Below, piece by piece: positions 40,693 through 47,301 of a stretch of DNA of 64,000 nucleotides; positions within the stretch are counted from its first letter, which is position 1, and each line of letters begins with the position of its first letter. The notes below the pieces were generated by a model. That model had not been told where the DNA came from. It saw nothing but the letters and a program-made list of their open reading frames with translations, and searched no databases. The DNA lies in the NCBI RefSeq assembly GCF_003149535.1, contig NZ_QGDB01000004.1, positions 188,501-252,500 of the forward strand. The letters run 5' to 3'. The DNA is from Falsochrobactrum shanghaiense. GTDB taxonomy: Bacteria; Pseudomonadota; Alphaproteobacteria; Rhizobiales; Rhizobiaceae. The position numbers were made by a program, and so were the translations under genes.

Positions 40693-40805
40693 GCTCTTCA
40701 CCCCGAAGCTTGTGGTGGGATATTCGGGGGCAGCAAACAGGCACGGCATATGATCGCCATGCTCGATTGCGCGCCATCCGGACACCCCGCCCGTGGACGT
40801 TCACG

Positions 40806-40998
40806 TTCAAGGCAGGTCTCCTGGCTTGCGGATCACCGCCCCGTATCCGCCTTCCCGGCAACGCCGGTGGCATATAGGATAAGGACTAACCGCTTACAGT
40901 TGCGGGGGCAGCTCCGGCATTGCGCTATCTGGACCAGACAGCCCGCACCGGATTCCCATCTTCGCTTTCGGCCCTTACGAATCGAAAGCACCTTGAAC
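40806..40998 (-). ncRNA. Cobalamin (B12) riboswitch upstream of nrdHIEF
   Basis: Read on the minus strand, the region contains in order AAGGTGC, GATGGGAATCCGGTGCGGGC, CCGGAGCTGCCCCCGCAACT, GTAAGCGG and AAGCCAGGAGACCTGCC. These are the conserved elements of the cobalamin aptamer, including the B12 box. It precedes nrdH by about 300 bases in the same direction. In bacteria that also have a B12-dependent class II reductase, such switches turn off the B12-independent enzyme when B12 is plentiful. Whether this genome has nrdJ cannot be seen here. Confidence 0.93.
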
Positions 40999-41005
40999 AC
41001 AAGAT

Positions 41006-41033
41006 ATGGTATAGGAAGTTAAATAAGGGTCAA
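41006..41033 (-). promoter_or_regulatory. Probable promoter of the riboswitch-nrdHIEF transcript
   Basis: On the minus strand TTGACC (41033-41028) and TACCAT (41011-41006) are spaced by 16 bases. Transcription would begin shortly before the first conserved riboswitch element. Confidence 0.5.
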
Positions 41034-41082
41034 CAGCTAGATATGAAAATACTCAAGGACCCACAACTCGATGCAGGCTGTG

Positions 41083-42330
41083 CTATCCGCGCGAGCGGCG
41101 GTGCCTGAGCAGCATGGGGGCATATTCCGCAATATAAAGGCTGAAAGCCGCCATCCATAACAAGGCCGATGCGGCAAGCAACGTATGGAAGAAGTCTGGT
41201 ATCATTTCCGCAAAGGGACGGGTAAGTGCGGAGGCGACGATACACAGATAAATCAGCTGCGTCGTCGGCGAAGCGGTGAGCTCACGGCCGGTATGGCCAC
41301 GGGTTGCACGGGTCATCACCGCCAGCATCATGCAGCCCATGACGCCGACCGTCATGACATGCAGGGCAGAATAGGGATTGAGCCAGCCAAGCGCGGAACA
41401 GGCAACGGCGATAAAGCCAAGGGGCACGAAAGCATAGGCGACATGCAGGATAAGCACTAGCTTTTCAGGCGTCGTGCTCCAGCCGCGCCAGCGATAAAGC
41501 CGTATCGCATGCAAGGCCCCGGCGATCAGGGCGAACACGACGGTCGGTGAGCTTTCAGGGGCCGCGATCCAGCCCAGGCAGGCGATTGCACCGATAAAAA
41601 CACTCAACGCGTCATAGCGGTTGAACGGTACGGGAAAACGCGTTTCGCCTGCGCGATTGAGCCAGTTGCGGGTGAAGCTGGGGATGATCCGTCCGCCCAT
41701 CAGCATGACCAGCAGCACGAAGGCGCTTACCCCGAAGCGGCTGGCCAGCGCCACGTCGCCATTGGTCAGCACCATATAATGAAAGACGAGATTGGCGATC
41801 ATGACGAGAGCGACGCCGGACAGCACCTTGAGATTGCGCCATTGCTTTCCTGCAACGATCTCGCGCGCTGCAATGAAAAGCAGCAGGGGCAGAAACAGGC
41901 TCTCAACGATAATGCTTATGGAAATATGCATCAGGTCGGGCGCCAGAAAGACCAGTCTTCCGGCAAGCCACACCCCCACGAGGATCGCAAGCGGCGTTCC
42001 GGCAACCGGCAGCCTGCCGGTCCAGTTCGGCACGGCGGTCAGCAGAAAGCCTGCCAGTACCGCTGGCGCGAAGCCGAACACCATTTCATGCGCATGCCAG
42101 TTGACGCCGCCATAAGAACCGCCGATCGACAGCCCGAAGGTAAGCGACAGGATCCATAAAAGCATGGCCAGAATCGCCCAGATGGCCCCGCCAAAAAAGA
42201 ACGGGCGGAAACCATAGCCTAAAATTGCCGGACCCGTCGTCTTCAGCCCGCGTGCGATGGCACCCCGGCGTATGAAGGGCGTTGCGTCCGGGCTGGCGGA
42301 GGCGGCTGGTGTGCCTTCCTGTGTGGTCAT
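41083..42330 (-). CDS. nnrS: NnrS-family heme/copper membrane protein
   Basis: A 415-residue polytopic membrane protein with about twelve hydrophobic segments. Conserved features include GYGFRPFFFGGAIWAI, NWHAHEMVFGFAPAVLAGFL and MGGRIIPSFTRNWL, matching NnrS proteins that help cells resist nitric oxide and accompany denitrification genes. The ATG at 42330 has GAGGAAGCC directly upstream. It follows the pseudoazurin gene on the same strand, and a Crp/Fnr regulator lies further upstream. Confidence 0.85.
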   Translation of the reverse strand: MTTQEGTPAASASPDATPFIRRGAIARGLKTTGPAILGYGFRPFFFGGAIWAILAMLLWILSLTFGLSIGGSYGGVNWHAHEMVFGFAPAVLAGFLLTAVPNWTGRLPVAGTPLAILVGVWLAGRLVFLAPDLMHISISIIVESLFLPLLLFIAAREIVAGKQWRNLKVLSGVALVMIANLVFHYMVLTNGDVALASRFGVSAFVLLVMLMGGRIIPSFTRNWLNRAGETRFPVPFNRYDALSVFIGAIACLGWIAAPESSPTVVFALIAGALHAIRLYRWRGWSTTPEKLVLILHVAYAFVPLGFIAVACSALGWLNPYSALHVMTVGVMGCMMLAVMTRATRGHTGRELTASPTTQLIYLCIVASALTRPFAEMIPDFFHTLLAASALLWMAAFSLYIAEYAPMLLRHRRSRG

Positions 42331-42387
42331 GGCTTCCTCATCATGCAGCCGACTCCGGGTAGGGTTCATAGCGCGGCCAGCAACGGG

Positions 42388-42831
42388 TCATTGTGCGCTG
42401 GCGAGAGCCTTTTCCAGCCGCGTCTGCACCACTTTCGGCTTCTTGGCCGCGATGATTGCATCGAGATTGGCGGGGTTTTCGCCCACTTCGATGAGCGCAA
42501 TCATACCCATGGCATAATGCGGTGTACATTTGACAAGATAAGCGCCGGGCTGGGTGACGGTCAGCGTATAATTCTCATTGATCTTGCTTTTGAACTTTTC
42601 AGCACCTTCCGGGATCATGCCCTTGATCGACTCGACATTATGCCCCTTGTCCACGGGTATGAATGTGATCGTATCTCCGGGATTGGCCTTGATCAGCGCG
42701 GGTTCGAAAACCATGACGCCTTCTGCGCCCTTATTGAGCATCTGGACTTCAAAATTCTCGGCCAGAGCGGGGGTGGCCATCAGAAGGGAAAGTCCGGCAG
42801 CGGCGGCGAAGGGAATGGCAATATTACGCAT
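42388..42831 (-). CDS. Pseudoazurin (periplasmic type I copper protein)
   Basis: A 147-residue cupredoxin with a signal peptide ([20 protein letters not shown], cleaved after PALA). The type I copper ligands are visible: histidine in DKGHNVESI and the Cys-His-Met group in [11 protein letters not shown]. Pseudoazurin donates electrons to copper nitrite reductase or nitrous oxide reductase in denitrifying alphaproteobacteria. An FNR-like box lies 190 bases upstream. It lies just ahead of nnrS, consistent with a nitrogen-oxide respiration role. Confidence 0.9.
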   Translation of the reverse strand: MRNIAIPFAAAAGLSLLMATPALAENFEVQMLNKGAEGVMVFEPALIKANPGDTITFIPVDKGHNVESIKGMIPEGAEKFKSKINENYTLTVTQPGAYLVKCTPHYAMGMIALIEVGENPANLDAIIAAKKPKVVQTRLEKALASAQ

Positions 42832-42851
42832 TTGAGCTCGATCTCCATGTC

Positions 42852-42955
42852 TAGAGCGTTACCAGTTCAAGCAGAACCGTCGGAGCCGCTCTATTTGTTT
42901 TATGCATTTCCGGGCGCAAAACCGTTTTACACTTTTGCTGGAAATGCTTCAGGTC
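42852..42955 (+). repeat. Rhizobiales-type intergenic palindromic repeat, copy 3
   Basis: Contains GCTCTATTTGTTTTATGCAT, then GCGCAAAACCGTTTTACAC and TTTTGCTGGAAATGCTTCAG, very similar to copy 1 at 18803-18904. It lies between the FNR-like box and the pseudoazurin start, lengthening that leader. Confidence 0.65.
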
Positions 42956-43021
42956 CCGGCATCGCAACGTGCCGGGCGGGCCGTACAAGTTGCAGACTAG
43001 AGCTGAAGGGGAACTGTTTCT

Positions 43022-43035
43022 TTGACCCGGATCAA
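43022..43035. promoter_or_regulatory. FNR/NnrR-type box upstream of pseudoazurin
   Basis: TTGACCCGGATCAA differs from the FNR consensus TTGAT-N4-ATCAA at one position and is almost symmetrical. It is positioned to control the pseudoazurin gene. The adjacent Crp/Fnr-family gene is a candidate binder. Confidence 0.6.
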
Positions 43036-43051
43036 ATAGTCCGGCTATTGA

Positions 43052-43747
43052 TCAGATTTCCGGGTCGGCAATCTGTCGCAGGCGACAAAGATCGCGAACG
43101 AACAGCGATTTACGCCCGCCTTCAACCCAGCCCTTGCTCTGCCATTGGCTGATGATACGTGAAACCGTATGCAGTGTCGTGCCGGTCAATTCCGCTATAT
43201 CCTGCCGGGAAACCGGAAAATCGATCCGAATACCGCCCTTTTCCTTCACGCCCGCCTCGCCGAGCAACCGGATGATGGCATGCGCCACGCGCTGCTCTAC
43301 TTCTTCCGTCGAAATTTCGCGGATGCGTGAATGGGCGGCATCGAGGCGGCTTCCGATCATCTGCATCGTATTGACCGCAAGCACCGGATTGCGCGCCATG
43401 AAGCCGCTCATCATCTCCATGGGCCAGGCAAGCACGCTGCTGTCCACCAGCGCGGACGGAGTGCCGGGATAATCCGTGCGCCCCAGCGCCATGGCAAAAC
43501 CGAACAAGTCACCGGGATTGACGACGCGGACGATGATCTGCTGGCCATCCGCCGTCACCTGCGTGACCTTGAGCCTGCCCTGGATCAGAAGATAGAAAAG
43601 GCGGGCTTCTTCGCCCTGCTGAAAAACGGCACTGTTCTTTGGAACAATCCGGTGCGTGGCCTGGCTCATAAGCTGACTGAAGGCCGCTGCCTCCATGCCG
43701 GAGAAAACGGGCAGTTTTCTGACCAGCGTATGTATGATCGGTTCCAT
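43052..43747 (-). CDS. Crp/Fnr-family transcriptional regulator
   Basis: A 231-residue regulator with an N-terminal cyclic-nucleotide-binding-type domain (FQQGEEARLFYLLIQGRLKV) and a C-terminal Crp HTH (VSRQDIAELTGTTLHTVSRI). It lacks the N-terminal cysteines of Fnr that hold an iron-sulfur cluster, so it resembles the NnrR/DNR/NarR group, which responds to nitrogen oxides. The ATG at 43747 has GAGGG upstream. It lies upstream of pseudoazurin and nnrS with an FNR-like box between, supporting a role in nitric-oxide or denitrification control. Confidence 0.82.
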   Translation of the reverse strand: MEPIIHTLVRKLPVFSGMEAAAFSQLMSQATHRIVPKNSAVFQQGEEARLFYLLIQGRLKVTQVTADGQQIIVRVVNPGDLFGFAMALGRTDYPGTPSALVDSSVLAWPMEMMSGFMARNPVLAVNTMQMIGSRLDAAHSRIREISTEEVEQRVAHAIIRLLGEAGVKEKGGIRIDFPVSRQDIAELTGTTLHTVSRIISQWQSKGWVEGGRKSLFVRDLCRLRQIADPEI

Positions 43748-43837
43748 GACCCTCACGCTCTCCGCTATGCAGGAGAGGGTTAGCAGACCTTCCCGTGAAA
43801 GAAAACCAAATTTCGGAACAGGTAAAATAACGCTGTT

Positions 43838-46555
43838 TTATCCGCGAATTATCCCCGGTAATATGGCATCGCCGACAAACAGACCGGTAACGCCGGTCAT
43901 CGCCCCCACAAGCTCGAAATCATTCAAACCGAAATCTGTTTTGATACCCTGATCTTCTATGATTTTCCGAATGCGGTGCAATATTTCAGTGCTGTCAATG
44001 CCAAGAGCGCGTGCAAGGCAATAGTCAGCCATCATGCCGTGGCAAAGACCAATTGAAGGACGTGCTTCACCCAGCCGTGCCGTGACGATTGCCATATCCG
44101 CAGCATAGGCTTCTTCCGGAATGTAAGGGCGGCACAGTAATCGCGAATAACCGATCCCCACGGAGCCATGGCACCAGGACGTACCGCAAATGTCATCTTT
44201 TCCAAGACGCGGCCAGCCCCGGCTTGTCCGGTATCTGGTTTCCCGTTCGATATTAGATCCAATAATTGCAATCGCCTCCCTGTCCTCTTGCCGAAAGCAG
44301 GTCATATATTCGGCCAGCGAAGCGGAAACCCCTGCGGTTCCATGTGCAAAGCCCAGCAATGTTGTTTTTTCATCAAGAAGCGCATTCGACATATGTTTCA
44401 AGAGCATGAATGCAGTATCGGCAAGCCTCCTGATCTTTTCGGCTATCGGATAATTGCGATAGAGCCCATGTAACCTTGACAACATGCTTAAAGTGCCACT
44501 GACGCCCCCCAGAAAGTCGAGCTGTTGATATTGTTCAAATTTCTCCGTTAGCAATTGGTAAGAAATTTTTGCCAATTCACGATCCAGCAGGGAAAGGCAT
44601 CGCGTCAGCCGTGCCTGTTCGATAAGGCTCAAGCTCCATAAGGTCCCCGCCGTTCCGTTTAGCGCCCCCAGTTGCGCAGCCGGCATGTTCTCCAACTGCG
44701 CGGTGATCTGGCCGGCAAGCCTATGCGCAAACCCCATAAAACGGCTATTGGACAAACCTTGTCCGACAATGTGAAAGGCCAGAGCAATACCAGAAACGCC
44801 CTGATAAAGATCAAGGCCCGTTAAATCAGCACGGATTGTATCATCCATTACAGAAATGTTGCGCCAATAGATTTTTCCGTCCGCGTGCTGCGCGCGATCC
44901 ATGACACTGTTCATGACGCTATGCGCCAACGCATCAAGCCACCGGTCATCGGATATTGCAGTGAGGTTTGCATAATTTTGCGGTTTTCCGGCACAAACGG
45001 TTTTCGTTCGCAGGCGATACACAAGGAATGCATATCGGGCATCTTCTAGGGTCTGCTCAATGAATGCTGGCGTTAGCCGTAAAAACTGGCTCTCCAGTTT
45101 GTTGAGAGGCGACTGAAAAACTCTCGTTGCAAGCGGTTGCCCAAGACTATTGGTCAGAATGTCTGCATCGAACGACATCTGAAAATACGGAATATCGCCG
45201 CGTTCCAAATCAGCAATTTCCGATTCCATAATATCGGCATCACGGGCAGGATCACAAAGAGCCCGCAAATCGCGGGCAGTAGTCCCCCTTATGAGAGATT
45301 CAGGATGGCGGCAATTATAGAGTATTTTTGCGTATTCTTCCGTCGCCTGTTTGACAATGCGCACCTGAGCGTGACGCATGGCGCCTTTTATCACGTCGAG
45401 AACATCGCGCCGGTTATCATGCAGAAACAAAAGTGTTTCCCGCATTCCATCCAGAATTTCCTGCTCATAGTGAAGAAAATCGACCGTATCGCCGTTGAGT
45501 ATTACCCCGCTGGGGTAATTTCCGGTCACCAGTTTTTGCTTTTCCATTTTCAGTGAGGAGCGGCGTTGTTGCGGGTTGACCAGAATATCAATGGCTGTCT
45601 GCATTTGTGCACGGGCACTCAGCGGACTGATCTCTATCTCGTCATACATAGTTTCTGTAGGCAACAGAAGAGAAGCATATAGATGGTTGTTGGCCGGGAT
45701 ATGTTTTTCCGTTTCCAGCGTGCAGGAGAAAACAGTCTCCAGGTCAACAATGACCGGATATTCACCGTGGGCAACAATGTTTTCCATATGAAGATCTGTT
45801 GCAGAACATAAATGGGCGAGTGCTATGAGCGAGCCATAACGGCGGTAAAATGCACGCACCTGCTCTGGCGTTTCACACTCGCTCTGCAAGACGGCTTCCG
45901 CCCAGCCATAATCTCCCCGGTTAAGAACGCGCGGAACAGCATGATCGATTAAAAAATGACGGTTCCACCACCCAATGAGGTTATAAAAGCCTTCGTCAAT
46001 CGTCATATCTCGCGGCTTGTAATAAAGAACACGCGAGCACCCTTCCTGATTGATATATTCCACCCGTGCAGTCTGCTGCATGCCTCTGTGCGGATCACCA
46101 ATCATATGAATGTCGCTTATTCGGCTGACCGCGCTATCCCCATGAAAATAATCAGCCGCCATGCGGATGTCCAAAGCAATGCGATCAAGAAAGACTTTCA
46201 GGGAATTTGAATAGATCGTTATATCCCGCTGCCATGTTTCCCATAAGCGTGGATATTTTTTGCAAAGCGCCGTCAGATTTTCTTGCTTGCGGACCTCGCG
46301 AACAAAAAATAAAAACCGTTCAGCGTCAGATTGCCCTTGCAGCAATCCGCCCTGATCCGCGAAATTCATCTCCAGGATCAGCAATCTTTCCCATATCTTT
46401 TTGAGAACCGGGAAGCAGGCACGCTCAAAAAATCGCCTGAGCTCCGTTTCAGAAGCGGGCAAATCCCGCACATGCAGAACATAATCATAATGATCAGCCA
46501 GAAGATGACGATAAACATCAGCGAAAATATCATCGTCTAATGATAGACCCGTCAT
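43838..46555 (-). CDS. lanM: Class II lanthipeptide synthetase LanM
   Basis: A 905-residue bifunctional enzyme that dehydrates serine/threonine in a precursor peptide and then forms (methyl)lanthionine rings. The N-terminal dehydratase (DUF4135, about residues 50-500) shows YYKPRDM (about 179), ATDLHMEN (252-259, with the paired Asp and His of LanM kinaselike domains), IVDLETVF, and GDIPYFQMSFDADI. The C-terminal LanC-like domain (about 560-905) carries GFAHGTAGVSASLAEYM and the zinc ligands in CGTSWCHG (about 790-797) and GLCHGMMADYC (about 837). The ATG at 46555 has AAGG 7 bases upstream. The gene is visibly AT-richer than its surroundings, suggesting horizontal transfer. A candidate precursor lies upstream on the same strand. 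Confidence 0.93.
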   Translation of the reverse strand: MTGLSLDDDIFADVYRHLLADHYDYVLHVRDLPASETELRRFFERACFPVLKKIWERLLILEMNFADQGGLLQGQSDAERFLFFVREVRKQENLTALCKKYPRLWETWQRDITIYSNSLKVFLDRIALDIRMAADYFHGDSAVSRISDIHMIGDPHRGMQQTARVEYINQEGCSRVLYYKPRDMTIDEGFYNLIGWWNRHFLIDHAVPRVLNRGDYGWAEAVLQSECETPEQVRAFYRRYGSLIALAHLCSATDLHMENIVAHGEYPVIVDLETVFSCTLETEKHIPANNHLYASLLLPTETMYDEIEISPLSARAQMQTAIDILVNPQQRRSSLKMEKQKLVTGNYPSGVILNGDTVDFLHYEQEILDGMRETLLFLHDNRRDVLDVIKGAMRHAQVRIVKQATEEYAKILYNCRHPESLIRGTTARDLRALCDPARDADIMESEIADLERGDIPYFQMSFDADILTNSLGQPLATRVFQSPLNKLESQFLRLTPAFIEQTLEDARYAFLVYRLRTKTVCAGKPQNYANLTAISDDRWLDALAHSVMNSVMDRAQHADGKIYWRNISVMDDTIRADLTGLDLYQGVSGIALAFHIVGQGLSNSRFMGFAHRLAGQITAQLENMPAAQLGALNGTAGTLWSLSLIEQARLTRCLSLLDRELAKISYQLLTEKFEQYQQLDFLGGVSGTLSMLSRLHGLYRNYPIAEKIRRLADTAFMLLKHMSNALLDEKTTLLGFAHGTAGVSASLAEYMTCFRQEDREAIAIIGSNIERETRYRTSRGWPRLGKDDICGTSWCHGSVGIGYSRLLCRPYIPEEAYAADMAIVTARLGEARPSIGLCHGMMADYCLARALGIDSTEILHRIRKIIEDQGIKTDFGLNDFELVGAMTGVTGLFVGDAILPGIIRG

Positions 46556-46644
46556 CGGCAAACCTTATCATGCTTGATGAAGCGCATTTTACCGGCTTTA
46601 TTACTCTGCCTGAACGAAGCAGCCCGGCGGACAAAATATATGAT

Positions 46645-46694
46645 GTAATAAAAAATACCCCTTATTGAACTTGCAATTTGCAAGCTCAATAAGG
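46645..46694 (-). terminator. Terminator/attenuator between candidate lanA and lanM
   Basis: On the minus strand CCTTATTGAGCTTGCAA and TTGCAAGTTCAATAAGG pair over 17 positions, including one G-U pair, and are followed by GGTATTTTTTATT. On the plus strand the same site gives an A-C mismatch and no T-run, so the structure is built for minus-strand transcripts. It lies about 50 bases after the candidate precursor stop and 90 bases before lanM. Confidence 0.85.
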
Positions 46695-46741
46695 TTATTC
46701 TATAAATTAACTAACATGCTTTATTAAAGCAACTCTCGTAA

Positions 46742-46870
46742 TTATCCACATACTGGTGAATAATAAATAGAACACGCAATAGATAATGTTTTACCATTAC
46801 TAATGTTCACATTTAAACGATTGCCAATGACTTTTAAAGCAGTATTGTTATCATATTTTTCAGAGATCAT
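46742..46870 (-). CDS. lanA: Candidate lanthipeptide precursor LanA (42 aa)
   Basis: A 42-codon ORF on the same strand as lanM and 186 bases upstream of it. AGGTG lies 5 bases before the ATG. The leader-like part (MISEKYDNNTALKVIGNRLN) is followed by VNISNG and then KTLSIACSIYYSPVCG at the C-terminus. That end contains two cysteines, each preceded three residues earlier by serine (SIAC and SPVC), plus extra serines and a threonine. This is just what ring formation by LanM needs. Against it, the leader is short and lacks the classical double-glycine and ELxxxE features. Cleavage after NG at about residue 26 is a guess. A terminator follows, as is usual between lanA and lanM. Confidence 0.55.
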   Translation of the reverse strand: MISEKYDNNTALKVIGNRLNVNISNGKTLSIACSIYYSPVCG

Positions 46871-47301
46871 ATGAGCACCTATTTTGATTTTAACATGACT
46901 TCCAAGCTTCGCCTATCTCTTCATATTGCAGAGATAGTTTGCCATGTAGCCTCGTAATTAGCTGCACTTTTTTCAATAACCGGCCAGAAAGCCAGAAATA
47001 CTTTACAACCGGCAAGTGAAAAACAGATTTTATAACAAAAATACTCTGTACGACGGACTAATTTAGATACCTCTTTCGAGGAACATTCAATTCCTAATAA
47101 TTGCCCGCAAGGTCACGACCGATGATCGGTGGCGGCAGGTCGAACGCTGACGCGTAGATCTGCCGGCATGAAAGCAGATGGTTGCATAAAAGTGATCGAG
47201 ATTTGTGTTGACTATTAACATTGTGTTAACCACAGTTTGTTGCAATGTGTTACAAAGCGTTACGACGCCCACATTACAGCGCCATATGAAAGGAGAACGG
47301 A
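46871..47301. other. AT-rich region between candidate lanA and the ABC transporter gene
   Basis: No firm gene is seen. On the minus strand CTATCTCT and AGAGATAG (46913-46937) form an 8-base hairpin 43 bases before the candidate lanA start. A minus-strand frame open from about 47109 to 46921 encodes peptide-like sequence (KLVRRTEY near its start and AANYEATWQTISAI at its end) but has no usual start codon, so it may be a gene remnant. Near 47205-47264 four GTGTTAAC-like repeats precede the ABC gene. Confidence 0.4.
47205..47264 (+). promoter_or_regulatory. Repeated GTGTTAAC-like elements before the ABC transporter
   Basis: GTGTTGAC (47205), GTGTTAAC (47223), GTGTTACA (47247) and GCGTTACG (47257) occur in the same orientation, and TTAAC-ATTGT-GTTAA forms a palindrome. 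They lie 40-100 bases before the ABC transporter start. They may be regulator half-sites. Confidence 0.35.

Noticed and set aside
40676-40873. 65-codon minus-strand ORF upstream of nrdH
   Set aside because: Its first part lies inside the cobalamin aptamer and it is rich in Arg and Pro. It is better explained by the structured RNA.
46571-46669. 32-codon plus-strand ORF (MLDEAHFTGFITLPERSSPA...) in the lan region
   Set aside because: It has no ribosome site, no cysteine, runs opposite to lanM, and its end overlaps the terminator hairpin.
46871-46957. 28-codon plus-strand ORF beginning MSTYFDFNMTSKLR
   Set aside because: It runs opposite to lanM, has one cysteine and no SxxC pattern, and overlaps a hairpin. 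It was considered as a precursor and is less convincing than 46742-46870.
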